From positions 1 through 10,513 of the forward strand of contig JANJUA010000248.1 in assembly GCA_024710825.1 (NCBI GenBank): a stretch of DNA of 10,513 nt. The letters run 5' to 3'. Position numbers and translations under genes: made by a program. The stretch comes from Solirubrobacteraceae bacterium (GTDB lineage: Bacteria > Actinomycetota > Thermoleophilia > Solirubrobacterales > Solirubrobacteraceae). Of this stretch, positions 1-7,941 are shown one piece after another (positions within the stretch are counted from its first letter, which is position 1; each line of letters opens with the position of its first letter). The notes beneath the pieces were generated by a model that searched no databases, was not told the DNA's origin, and saw only the letters and a program-made list of their open reading frames with translations.

Positions 1-30
1 GAGCCGTCCGGCGCGCTCGCCGGTCGATGA
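1..30 (+). CDS. Possible C-terminal tail of an upstream gene (partial)
   Basis: Reading in the frame that ends at TGA 28-30 gives the nine residues EPSGALAGR and then a stop. This stop overlaps the ATG at 27 as ATGA, the usual layout of translationally coupled genes in dense actinobacterial operons. Nine residues are too few to assign a family. The call rests only on the open frame and the overlap geometry, so it may be chance. Confidence 0.35.
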   Translation, partial: EPSGALAGR

Positions 31-914
31 GCGCGGGCGCCCCGCTGCACCCGCAGGTGCGGGAGCTGCTGGACGCAAGCCGCGCCCGGGCGGCCGCGGT
101 CGGCGACCCGGCGCTGCTGCGCGCCGAGCACGAGGCCGCCACCGCGGAGCTCGTCGGGCCGCCGGCGCCGATCGCCGACGTCGAGGAGCGCGACGAGCCG
201 GTGCCGATGCGGATCTACACGCCCGCGGGGCACCGCGGAACGGTGCTGCTCGTCCACGGCGGGGGCTGGGTCATCGGCTCGCCGCGCTCCTACGACCAGC
301 TCGGTCGGATGCTCGCCGACGCCGCGGGCGCACGCGTGGTGCTGCCCGGCTACCGGCTCGCGCCGGAGCACCCGTTCCCGGCCGCGCTGGAGGACTGCGA
401 GACGGCGTTCGCGGTGGCGAAGGGATTCGGCGAGCCGCTCGCGGTGGCGGGCGACAGCGCGGGCGGCCAGCTCGCGGCGGTGCTCGCCCGCCGGCACGCG
501 GCCGAGCTGCGCTTCCAGGCGCTCGTCTACCCGGTGCTCGACACCGGGATGGCGACCGCCTCCTACGAGACCTACCGCGAGGGCTTCCGCCTCACCGCCG
601 CGGAGATGGCCTGGTTCGTCGGGCAGTACGGCGGCGACCCCGGCGACCCCGACGTCTCCCCGCTGCGCGCCGCCGATCTCGCCGGCCTGCCGCCCGCGCT
701 GGTCGTGCTCGCCAGCCACGACGTCCTGCACGACGAGGGCGAGGCGTACGCCGCTCGTCTGCGCGACGCGGGCGTCGAGGCCCGCGTCAGCGTCTACGAG
801 GGCATGGTCCACGGGTTCGTGCGCTGGGCGGCGAAGGTCGACGCGGCTCGCGCCGCGGTCGACGAGCTCGGCGCGGCGCTGCGCGACGCGCTGCGCGGGC
901 CGCCGTCGCGCTAG
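27..914 (+). CDS. Alpha/beta hydrolase, hormone-sensitive-lipase (HSL) family esterase
   Basis: A 295-residue protein likely to hydrolyse carboxylic esters of small or medium acyl chains in the cytoplasm; no signal peptide is visible. The HSL-family marks are clear: the oxyanion-hole motif HGGGW at residues 77-81, the nucleophile elbow GDSAGG at 142-147 (Ser144), the acid-residue region HDVLHDEGEAYA at 231-242 (probably Asp232), and the catalytic histidine in VHGF (His262). LAPEHPFPAALED at about 111-123 is also typical of this family. Length is normal for the family (about 300). The start at 27 overlaps a possible upstream stop as ATGA, and I see no strong ribosome binding site. The gene ends 28 bases before tlyA. 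The true substrate cannot be told from sequence; related proteins include acetyl esterases and lipases. Family call is firm, function general. Confidence 0.88.
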   Translation: MSAGAPLHPQVRELLDASRARAAAVGDPALLRAEHEAATAELVGPPAPIADVEERDEPVPMRIYTPAGHRGTVLLVHGGGWVIGSPRSYDQLGRMLADAAGARVVLPGYRLAPEHPFPAALEDCETAFAVAKGFGEPLAVAGDSAGGQLAAVLARRHAAELRFQALVYPVLDTGMATASYETYREGFRLTAAEMAWFVGQYGGDPGDPDVSPLRAADLAGLPPALVVLASHDVLHDEGEAYAARLRDAGVEARVSVYEGMVHGFVRWAAKVDAARAAVDELGAALRDALRGPPSR

Positions 915-929
915 CCGCTCCGGACCCAC

Positions 930-935
930 TACGGT
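930..935 (+). promoter_or_regulatory. Predicted -10 box of tlyA (leaderless layout)
   Basis: TACGGT ends 7 bases before the GTG at 943, so transcription would begin at or next to the start codon. No convincing -35 box or Shine-Dalgarno sequence is visible. The call is strengthened by the same arrangement at several other genes in this window. Confidence 0.5.
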
Positions 936-942
936 TTCGACC

Positions 943-1734
943 GTGGTGAAGGTGCGGCTCGACGCCCTGCTGGCTCAACGGGGCCTCTTCGACAGCCGGT
1001 CCCGGGCGGCCGCCTCGGTGCTGGCCGGCGAGGTGCTGCTCGGGCACGAGCGGCGGCGCGCGGCGAAGCCCGGCCAGCTCGTCGACGACGAGACCGTCGT
1101 GGCGGTCGACGAGCGTCCCCGGTTCGTCTCCCGCGGCGGGCGCAAGCTGGCCAACGCGCTCGACGCGCTGGGGGTCGACCCGGCCGGTCGACTGGCGCTC
1201 GACGTCGGCGCCTCCACCGGCGGCTTCACCGACTGCCTGCTCCAGCGGGGCGCCGAGCGCGTGGTAGCCGTCGACGTCGCCTACGGGGAGCTGGCCTGGA
1301 CGCTGCGCAACGACGAGCGGGTGACCGTGCTCGAGCGCGTCAACGCCCGATCGCTGGAGCCGGCGCAGCTGCCCTACGCTCCCGACCTGATCGTGGCGGA
1401 CGTCTCGTTCATCTCGTTGACGAAGGTGCTGCCGGCGGTGCTCGCCTGCGCCGCCGAGCGCTTCGACGCGCTCGTGATGGTCAAGCCGCAGTTCGAGGTG
1501 GGCCGCGGGCGGGTCGGCAAGGGCGGCGTGGTCCGCGATCCCGAGCTGCGCCGCGAGGCGGTGGTCACGGTGGCCGCGGCGGCCGGCGAGCTGGGCGCCT
1601 CGGTCGCCGGGTTCGCGCCGAGCGGGCTGCCGGGGCCGAAGGGCAACCGGGAGACGTTCCTGTGGCTGACGGAGCCCGGCCGCGAGGGCGCCCCGGCGGA
1701 CGTCGCGGCCGTGATCGCGGGGGCGGACCTGTGA
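943..1734 (+). CDS. tlyA: TlyA family 16S/23S rRNA (cytidine-2'-O)-methyltransferase
   Basis: A 263-residue S-adenosylmethionine-dependent methyltransferase. In mycobacteria TlyA 2'-O-methylates C1409 of 16S and C1920 of 23S rRNA, and its loss gives capreomycin/viomycin resistance; the old name 'hemolysin' is misleading. An S4 RNA-binding domain covers about residues 1-60 (RLDALLAQRGLFDSR), followed by the linker and a FtsJ-like Rossmann domain. The SAM motif DVGASTGGF is at 87-95. The catalytic tetrad appears intact as Lys68, Asp153 (in VADVSF), Lys181 (in VKPQFEVG) and Glu237 (in GNRETF), matching the spacing of the M. tuberculosis enzyme. The GTG at 943 is chosen because it begins the S4 domain correctly and sits 7 bases after a -10-like box. 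Its stop overlaps the nadK start as GTGA, indicating an operon. Confidence 0.95.
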   Translation: MVKVRLDALLAQRGLFDSRSRAAASVLAGEVLLGHERRRAAKPGQLVDDETVVAVDERPRFVSRGGRKLANALDALGVDPAGRLALDVGASTGGFTDCLLQRGAERVVAVDVAYGELAWTLRNDERVTVLERVNARSLEPAQLPYAPDLIVADVSFISLTKVLPAVLACAAERFDALVMVKPQFEVGRGRVGKGGVVRDPELRREAVVTVAAAAGELGASVAGFAPSGLPGPKGNRETFLWLTEPGREGAPADVAAVIAGADL

Positions 1735-2540
1735 GCCGGCGCACCGCGGTGGTGATGACGCATCGCCGGCCGGAGGAGATCCGCGAGGCGGTCGAGGCGC
1801 TCGAGCGGGTCGCCGCCGCCCACGGCGTCGCGCTGCGCTGGGGCGACGAGGACTCCGAGCCCGACGACGGCGTCGAGATCGCGATCGCGCTCGGCGGCGA
1901 CGGGACGATCCTGTCGGCGCTGCGGCGCTTCTCCGGCACCCACGTCCCGGTGTTCGCCGTGAACTTCGGCCAGGTCGGCTTCCTGGCCACGATCGAGCCG
2001 CACAGGTTCGCCGAGGGCTTCGAGCAGGCGTTCCGGGGCGAGTTCGACCTGCTGGAGCTGCCCGCGGTGGGGATCGCGGCGCCCGGCCTGCGCCAGGCGG
2101 GCCTCAACGACGTGTCGATCACGCGGCGGCCCGGCGGACGCGTCGCGGTCCTCTCCTACGTGCTCGGGGGCGAGGAGCTCGGCCGCGTGCGCTGCGACGG
2201 GCTGGTCGTCTCCACGCCCGCCGGCTCGACCGGCTACAACCTCGCCAACGGCGGGCCGGTGCTGGCCTGGGGGGTCGAGGGCTACGTCGTGTCGTTCGTC
2301 GCGCCGCACTCGCTCACCGCCCGGCCGCTGGTCGTCGCGCCCGGCGACACGCTGACCGTCTGCAACCGCTCGACCGGCGAAGAGGCGGTCGACGTGGAGG
2401 TCGACGGCCGCCCCGTGGGCACGCTGTCGCCCGGGGACTCGCTCGACTGCCGCTTCGTGCCGGGCGCGGCGCGGCTGGCTCAGCTTCCGGGCACGACGTT
2501 CTACCAGCGGCTGCGCGAGAAGTTCGGCCACCTCGTCTGA
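1731..2540 (+). CDS. nadK: NAD kinase
   Basis: A 269-residue enzyme that phosphorylates NAD to NADP, using ATP or polyphosphate in actinobacteria. Visible family motifs are GGDGT at residues 55-59 (phosphate binding), NFGQVGFLA at 78-86, LNDVSITR at 125-132, the long CDGLVVSTPAGSTGY block at 155-169 (NAD site), and PHSLTARPL at 192-200. Length is within the bacterial range of about 260-305. The GTG start at 1731 shares four bases (GTGA) with the tlyA stop and has a G-rich, weakly Shine-Dalgarno-like stretch at about 1719-1726, consistent with translational coupling. An in-frame upstream ATG at 1662 would lie deep inside tlyA and add non-conserved residues, so it was not used. tlyA-nadK adjacency is conserved across actinobacteria. 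Confidence 0.95.
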   Translation: MSRRTAVVMTHRRPEEIREAVEALERVAAAHGVALRWGDEDSEPDDGVEIAIALGGDGTILSALRRFSGTHVPVFAVNFGQVGFLATIEPHRFAEGFEQAFRGEFDLLELPAVGIAAPGLRQAGLNDVSITRRPGGRVAVLSYVLGGEELGRVRCDGLVVSTPAGSTGYNLANGGPVLAWGVEGYVVSFVAPHSLTARPLVVAPGDTLTVCNRSTGEEAVDVEVDGRPVGTLSPGDSLDCRFVPGAARLAQLPGTTFYQRLREKFGHLV

Positions 2541-2546
2541 CCGCGG

Positions 2547-2562
2547 GCGGCGGGATCGCCGC
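2547..2562 (+). terminator. Putative hairpin terminator of the tlyA-nadK operon
   Basis: GCGGCG (2547-2552) and CGCCGC (2557-2562) can pair as a 6-bp all-G/C stem with a GGAT loop, 6 bases after the nadK stop. There is no T-tract, as is common in high-GC actinobacteria. In sequence this rich in GC a short stem can arise by chance, so confidence is moderate. Confidence 0.4.
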
Positions 2563-2593
2563 ATCGCGAGGCCGTCCGCCGCTCGTCGCTCAG

Positions 2594-2599
2594 TAACGT
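2594..2599 (+). promoter_or_regulatory. Predicted -10 box of the AhpD-like gene
   Basis: TAACGT ends 6 bases before the ATG at 2606, so a transcript would begin at or near the start codon. No good -35 box is seen at the usual distance. It belongs to the window-wide series of TAnnnT boxes before start codons. Confidence 0.5.
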
Positions 2600-2605
2600 G
2601 GAGCC

Positions 2606-3064
2606 ATGAGCACCGACCACGCGCCCCGACTGAGCCTGCCGACGATCCTCCCCGCCGCCTACGCGGCGATGGCCGAGCTGGACCGCAGCGCCCACGAGCA
2701 CCTCGACGCCCGCACGATCGAGCTCGTGAAGCTGCGCGTCTCCCAGGTCAACGGCTGCGCGTACTGCCTCGACATGCACGCCGGCAAGCTCCGCGACGAG
2801 CTCGGCGAGAGCCAGCAGCGCCTCGACGTGCTCGCCGCCTGGCGCGAGGTGCCCTTCTTCGACGAGCGCGAGCGCGCGGCGCTGGCGTTCGCCGAGTCCG
2901 TGACCAGGCTGGGCGAGGGCGGGGTCCCCGACGAGGTCTGGGACGCCGCCGCGGCCGTCTTCGACGAGCGCGAGCTCGCCTGCCTGCTCACCGCCACGAT
3001 CGCGATCAACGCCTGGAACCGCGTGGCGATCCCGACGCGGACGGCGGTGGCGGAGAGCTCCTGA
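2606..3064 (+). CDS. AhpD-like / carboxymuconolactone decarboxylase family protein
   Basis: A 152-residue, probably cytoplasmic, all-helical protein of the AhpD/CMD superfamily. The redox motif CAYC is at residues 51-54 with His58 four residues later, in the usual context QVNGCAYCLDMHAG. The C-terminal INAWNR segment at 134-139 is also typical of this subfamily. AhpD proteins with CxxC...H relay reducing power to alkyl hydroperoxide reductase or act as weak peroxidases, so an antioxidant role is the reasonable guess. No ahpC lies nearby, so the partner is unknown and a different redox or decarboxylase activity is possible. The ATG at 2606 is the first in frame and follows a -10-like box. The gene converges with the Ntn hydrolase, whose stop lies 11 bases away. 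It interrupts the conserved nadK-recN neighbourhood. Confidence 0.88.
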   Translation: MSTDHAPRLSLPTILPAAYAAMAELDRSAHEHLDARTIELVKLRVSQVNGCAYCLDMHAGKLRDELGESQQRLDVLAAWREVPFFDERERAALAFAESVTRLGEGGVPDEVWDAAAAVFDERELACLLTATIAINAWNRVAIPTRTAVAESS

Positions 3065-3080
3065 GCGGAGCGCGCTCAGG
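3060..3080. terminator. Bidirectional hairpin spanning both stop codons of a convergent pair
   Basis: CCTGAGCG (3060-3067) and CGCTCAGG (3073-3080) form a perfect 8-bp stem with the 5-base loop GAGCG. The TGA of the AhpD-like gene (3062-3064) lies in the left arm and the complement of the TGA of the minus-strand gene (3076-3078) in the right arm. One symmetrical hairpin could end transcription from both sides. No T-tract flanks it. Confidence 0.6.
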
Positions 3081-4026
3081 CGACGCCGAACGGCAGCTCC
3101 GCGGGCGCCAGGCGGTCGCGGACGTCGCCCACCAGCGACGTGTCGCGGGGGTTCAGCGACAGGATCGCCGCGCCCTCGGCGAAGTCGAGCTCGTCGAGCG
3201 CCAGCCAGATGACGTTCGGCGTGCGGGTGTGCTGGAAGTAGAAGACCCGGTTGGTCAGGTCGGTCGCCGACAGCCACCACGTCGGATAGGTCTCGAACCG
3301 GTTGTCGGGCGCGCCCTGCGGGATCGACACGTTGCGCCCGAGGCCGATCACGCCCGCGACCGCCTCGAGCTCGTCGGCCGGCTCCGGCAGGTGGCGCAGG
3401 AAGTAGGAGGCGCGCACGAAGCGCTCGGCCGAGACGATGTCGCCGGGCACCGGCTCGTCGCCCCCGAAGCCCCGGTAGCGGCGCAGGTTGGCCAGCTGCT
3501 CGTCGTAGGTCGGGTCGTTGGCCATGACGTTGTGCTCGCGGCCGTGGTGGACGACCGGCGCGCCGTCGAGCATCTCGACGATCGCGCAGTCGCCGGTGGC
3601 GTCCTCGAGCGCGAGGTGCAGGGGCATGTCCTGGTCGTGGATGCGCATCGGCACGATCCGGACCGCGGCCAGGCCCTCCAGCGCCTCGGCGACGGTGGCG
3701 AAGTGGTCGAGCACGTACTGCGTCCACATGACGTTCGAGACGGTGGGCCGGTCGTCGGGCGGCTCGTAGCCGGCCGCCCCCAGGTAGAGGGCGTGCGCGG
3801 CGAGGCCGCGCTCGTTGACGCCCTCGCCGGTCCCGGCGCGCCAGCCGCTGGCCGACACGCTGCCGTAGCGCGAGATCCAGGTCGCCGACCCGTCGCCCGC
3901 GTCGCCGTGGCGGGCGATGCCGCGTGGGAGCACCCAGAGGTCGGGCTCGTCGCTGATCTCCCAGTCGATCGTCCGGGCGACGACCTGGGCGATGGGGTTC
4001 TCGTTCCAGAAGATGCGGGTGCACAT
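3076..4026 (-). CDS. Choloylglycine hydrolase / penicillin V acylase-like Ntn hydrolase
   Basis: A 316-residue linear-amide C-N hydrolase. Members cleave conjugated bile salts, penicillin V or N-acyl-homoserine lactones. The ATG at 4026-4024 is chosen because Cys follows it directly: these enzymes expose Cys2 as the catalytic N-terminal nucleophile. Starting at the upstream ATGs (4038 or 4035) would bury that cysteine. Active-site counterparts are Cys2, Arg18, Asp21, Asn71 (GVNERGL), Asn170 (MANDPTYDEQLANL) and Arg202 (SAERFVRASYF). The lengthier downstream part includes RNVSIPQGAPDNRF at 231-244 and a C-terminal YFQHTRTPN strand typical of the family. No signal peptide is present, so it should act in the cytoplasm, unlike periplasmic acylases that need export and autoprocessing. 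It is the only minus-strand gene in the window, divergent from recN and convergent with the AhpD-like gene. Substrate is unknown. Confidence 0.9.
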   Translation of the reverse strand: MCTRIFWNENPIAQVVARTIDWEISDEPDLWVLPRGIARHGDAGDGSATWISRYGSVSASGWRAGTGEGVNERGLAAHALYLGAAGYEPPDDRPTVSNVMWTQYVLDHFATVAEALEGLAAVRIVPMRIHDQDMPLHLALEDATGDCAIVEMLDGAPVVHHGREHNVMANDPTYDEQLANLRRYRGFGGDEPVPGDIVSAERFVRASYFLRHLPEPADELEAVAGVIGLGRNVSIPQGAPDNRFETYPTWWLSATDLTNRVFYFQHTRTPNVIWLALDELDFAEGAAILSLNPRDTSLVGDVRDRLAPAELPFGVA

Positions 4027-4101
4027 GGGAGCCATCATCGACCCCGCGGGTGCGTGCCTTGAGAGCGGATCCGTCGGCGCGCGCTGGTACACCGTCTCGC
4101 G
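4027..4101. promoter_or_regulatory. Divergent promoter region between the Ntn hydrolase and recN
   Basis: These 75 bases must carry both start signals. Leftward, GATGAT (complement of 4034-4039) ends 7 bases before the minus-strand ATG that precedes Cys2, matching TATAAT at four positions and fitting a leaderless start. Rightward, TACACC (4088-4093) ends 8 bases before the recN ATG. An 8-bp palindrome CCCGCGGG lies at 4043-4050. TTGAGA at 4059-4064 resembles a -35 box but is 23 bases from TACACC, too far. I see no LexA-type SOS box of the actinobacterial GAAC-N4-GTTC kind, which might have been expected before recN. Confidence 0.45.
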
Positions 4102-5769
<1,668 letters not shown>

Positions 5770-5781
<12 letters not shown>

Positions 5782-5808
5782 CGTCGGCATGCGACGTCAA
5801 CTCGACAG
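5770..5808. repeat. Long imperfect palindrome overlapping the recN stop (terminator or operator)
   Basis: Two 17-base arms (5770-5786 and 5792-5808) are inverted copies that differ at only two neighbouring positions (AG against GA). The outer ten bases, CTGTCGAGTT and AACTCGACAG, pair perfectly, as do the inner CGTCG and CGACG. The 5-base centre is GCATG. The recN stop TAG (5779-5781) lies inside the left arm. The hairpin would be a strong terminator-like structure, although no T-tract follows. It could also be a protein-binding palindrome 35 bases before the steA -10 box, or a dispersed repeat. Confidence 0.65.
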
Positions 5809-5811
5809 CGA

Positions 5812-5833
5812 CCCGGTCGACGCCCGGTCGGCG
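5812..5833 (+). repeat. Two tandem 11-base direct repeats upstream of steA
   Basis: CCCGGTCGACG (5812-5822) is followed directly by CCCGGTCGGCG (5823-5833), identical at 10 of 11 positions. The 11-base period is about one helical turn, so both copies face the same side of the DNA. They sit 10-31 bases before the steA -10 box, where an activator or repressor could bind. The function is inferred only from position. Confidence 0.4.
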
Positions 5834-5842
5834 CCGGGCCCG

Positions 5843-5848
5843 TAGACT
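5843..5848 (+). promoter_or_regulatory. Predicted -10 box of steA (leaderless layout)
   Basis: TAGACT ends exactly 7 bases before the ATG at 5856, so the transcript should start at the A of ATG. TCGACG at 5817-5822 resembles a -35 box but its 20-base spacer is long. No Shine-Dalgarno sequence lies before the ATG. Confidence 0.55.
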
Positions 5849-5855
5849 CGCTCAG

Positions 5856-7052
5856 ATGTCCGCCGTGCCCCGCGTCCCGGACGCCGTGCGCGACCCAGAG
5901 GCCATCCGCGAGGTCGCCGGACCCGCGAAGCTCGGCCGCCGCACGAAGCTCCTCGTCAAGCGCCTCGCGCCGGGCGACGTCGCCGTGATCGACCACCGCG
6001 ACCTGGACCGCGTCTCCGCCGAGGACCTCGTCTCCGTCGGCGTCTCGGCCGTCCTCAACTGCCGTCCCAGCTCCAGCGGCGCCTACCCGAACATGGGCCC
6101 GCTGCTGCTCGTGCAGGCCGGCATCCGTCTCGTCGACCTGCCCGACGACGCGCTGTTTCACGCGCTCCGCGACGGCGACCGGGTCGTCGTGCGCGGCGGG
6201 GACGTGCTGCGCCACGGCAAGGCGATCGCTCGCGGCGTGGTGCAGAGCGCCGCGTCCGTGCGCGCGCGCAACGACGCCGCGCGCGAGGAGATCGGCGAGG
6301 CGCTCGAGGCGTTCGCCCGCAACACCGTCGAGCACATGGTCGAGGAGCGCGAGCTGCTGGCCGGCAAGATCGAGCTGCCGCGCTTCGACACCGACTTCCG
6401 CGACCGGCCGGCGCTGATCGTCGTCCGCGGCGTCGACCACCAGCGCGACCTCAAGGCGCTGCGCCCCTACATCCGCGACGTCAAGCCGGTGCTCGTGGGC
6501 GTCGACGGCGGCGCCAACGCGATCCTCGAGGAGGGCTTCCGCCCGGACATGATCGTGGGCGACATGGACTCGGCGCAGGAGGAGACGCTGCGCTGCGGCG
6601 CAGAGCTCGTCGTCCACGCCTACCCGGACGGGCGAGCGCCCGGCCGCGAGGTGCTCGACCGGCTCGGGCTCGCCCACAAGGTCGTCCCCGCGCCCGCGAC
6701 CAGTCAGGACGTCGCGATGCTGATCGCGCACGAGAAGGGCTCGCAGCTGATCGTGTCCGTCGGCTCCCAGTTCAACCTCGTCGAGTTCCTGGACAAGAAC
6801 CGGCGCGGGATGTCCTCGACGTTCCTCACGCGCCTGCGGCTGGGGGAGAAGCTCATCGACGCGAAGGGCGTCGGCCGCCTGTACCGGCCGCGGCCGGGCG
6901 TCGCCCCGCTCGCGCTGGTGCTGCTCGCGGGTCTGGTGACGCTCGGGATCATCATCTGGCGCACGCCGGCGCTCTACAACCTCGCCGAGCTGCTGTGGCT
7001 CAAGCTCCAGGTGCTGCTCGGAATGGGCGCCTACGTGTCGGCCTCCATCTAG
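5856..7052 (+). CDS. steA: SteA-like protein with thiamine-pyrophosphokinase-like fold and C-terminal membrane helix
   Basis: A 398-residue protein of the actinobacterial SteA family (M. tuberculosis Rv1697 relatives). In Corynebacterium glutamicum SteA and SteB take part in daughter-cell separation in the RipC-FtsEX pathway. The central region resembles thiamine pyrophosphokinase, with DGGAN at residues 217-221 and GDMDS at 235-239. The KDxTD segment of true kinases seems replaced by SQDVAMLIA at 283-291, so catalysis is doubtful. A transmembrane helix lies at about 350-368, followed by a short tail. The bulk is therefore probably cytoplasmic and membrane-anchored. The ATG at 5856 is chosen because it is 7 bases after TAGACT and because upstream codons in the same frame read into the palindrome and recN. 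It is followed by the mctB/steB-like partner after 13 bases. Confidence 0.88.
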   Translation: MSAVPRVPDAVRDPEAIREVAGPAKLGRRTKLLVKRLAPGDVAVIDHRDLDRVSAEDLVSVGVSAVLNCRPSSSGAYPNMGPLLLVQAGIRLVDLPDDALFHALRDGDRVVVRGGDVLRHGKAIARGVVQSAASVRARNDAAREEIGEALEAFARNTVEHMVEERELLAGKIELPRFDTDFRDRPALIVVRGVDHQRDLKALRPYIRDVKPVLVGVDGGANAILEEGFRPDMIVGDMDSAQEETLRCGAELVVHAYPDGRAPGREVLDRLGLAHKVVPAPATSQDVAMLIAHEKGSQLIVSVGSQFNLVEFLDKNRRGMSSTFLTRLRLGEKLIDAKGVGRLYRPRPGVAPLALVLLAGLVTLGIIIWRTPALYNLAELLWLKLQVLLGMGAYVSASI

Positions 7053-7055
7053 TCT
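7050..7055 (+). promoter_or_regulatory. Possible -10 box of the mctB-like gene, overlapping the steA stop
   Basis: TAGTCT includes the steA stop codon TAG (7050-7052) and ends 10 bases before the GTG at 7066, slightly farther than at the other genes. No Shine-Dalgarno sequence precedes the GTG. The gene may instead rely on read-through from steA. Confidence 0.3.
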
Positions 7056-7065
7056 CACCCCCGCC

Positions 7066-7941
7066 GTGTTCGACTTCCGCTACCACGCGCTCTCGCTCGT
7101 GGCCGTCCTCTTCGCGCTCGCCATCGGGCTGCTGCTCGGCGTGGCGATCGGCGACTCCGGCCTGGTGTCGTCGGCGCGCCAGGACATCGAGGGCTCGCTG
7201 CGCGAGGACGTGCGGGCGGCACGGGCGGAGGCCGACCAGCTGACCGAGGAGCTCGAGCGCCGGGAGGCCTTCTCGGAGCAGATCTACCCGGACCTCGTCG
7301 CGTCCCGGCTCGCCGGCAGGCAGGTGGGCCTCGTCTTCCTCGGCGGCGCCGACGACACGGTCGTGCGCCACGTCCGCGACGCGCTGGAGCCCGCCGGGGC
7401 CGACCTGCGCTCGGTCGGCGTCGTGCGCGAGCCGCCGAACCTCGAGGCGCTCGCGGGACGGGCCGGCGAGACGCGCTACGTCGCCCTTGCCGAGGACCGC
7501 GACCTGCTGGCGCCGTTCGCCCAGCGCGTCGGCTCCCAGATGGTCACGGGCGGTGCGCTGATGCAGGGGGTCCGCGAGGCGCTCATGCCGTCGTTCTCCG
7601 GCGAGGTCGGCTTGCTCGACGCGGTCGTCGTCGCCCGCTCGTCGGAGCGCCCGGACGAGAGCGAGGAGCAGGAGGGGACGACGGAGACGCTCGAGGACGG
7701 GCTGATGCGCGGCCTGAGCCGAGCGTCGGTCCCGGTCGTCGGCGTCGAGGAGCTCGACACCGACCCGTCGCAGATCGAGTGGTACCGCGACCACGGGCTG
7801 GCCTCGGTGGACTCCGTCGACGAGATCTCCGGCCGCGCGGCGCTCGTCTTCGCACTCGCCGGCGCCGACGGCGCCTACGGCCTCAAGTCGAGCGCCGAGG
7901 CGCTCCTGCCCCGCGTGGTGGGCGGGGTCAGCCGCCCGTGA
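7066..7941 (+). CDS. mctB: MctB/SteB family membrane protein
   Basis: A 291-residue protein with the hallmark N terminus FDFRYHALSLVAVLFALAIG, giving one transmembrane helix at about residues 8-28. A charged stretch at about 38-70 is a likely coiled coil, followed by a soluble domain probably outside the membrane. In M. tuberculosis the homologue (Rv1698, MctB) was described as needed for copper resistance; in Corynebacterium the homologue SteB acts with SteA in cell separation. This copy contains no cysteine and only three histidines (8, 102, 243), which gives no direct support for metal handling. An acidic, serine- and glutamate-rich insert is at about 192-211. The GTG start fits the family N terminus. 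Its last bases overlap the next gene as GTGA, so the two are probably cotranslated. Confidence 0.87.
   Translation: MFDFRYHALSLVAVLFALAIGLLLGVAIGDSGLVSSARQDIEGSLREDVRAARAEADQLTEELERREAFSEQIYPDLVASRLAGRQVGLVFLGGADDTVVRHVRDALEPAGADLRSVGVVREPPNLEALAGRAGETRYVALAEDRDLLAPFAQRVGSQMVTGGALMQGVREALMPSFSGEVGLLDAVVVARSSERPDESEEQEGTTETLEDGLMRGLSRASVPVVGVEELDTDPSQIEWYRDHGLASVDSVDEISGRAALVFALAGADGAYGLKSSAEALLPRVVGGVSRP

Noticed and set aside
2501..4024. 507-residue minus-strand open frame.
   Set aside because: Its composition is arginine/histidine-rich shadow sequence overlapping the AhpD-like gene and the Ntn hydrolase in another frame; no motif is recognisable.
4027..4038. Alternative starts of the Ntn hydrolase at 4038 and 4035 (minus strand).
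   Set aside because: They would put four or three residues before the catalytic cysteine with no known propeptide processing signal, and would leave GATGAT inside the coding region.
4059..4064. TTGAGA as a -35 box for recN.
   Set aside because: The spacer to TACACC is 23 bases, outside the usual 16-19.
4040..4101. Search for a LexA (SOS) box before recN.
   Set aside because: No GAAC-N4-GTTC-like sequence is seen; the palindromes present (CCCGCGGG and a BamHI-like GGATCC) do not match.
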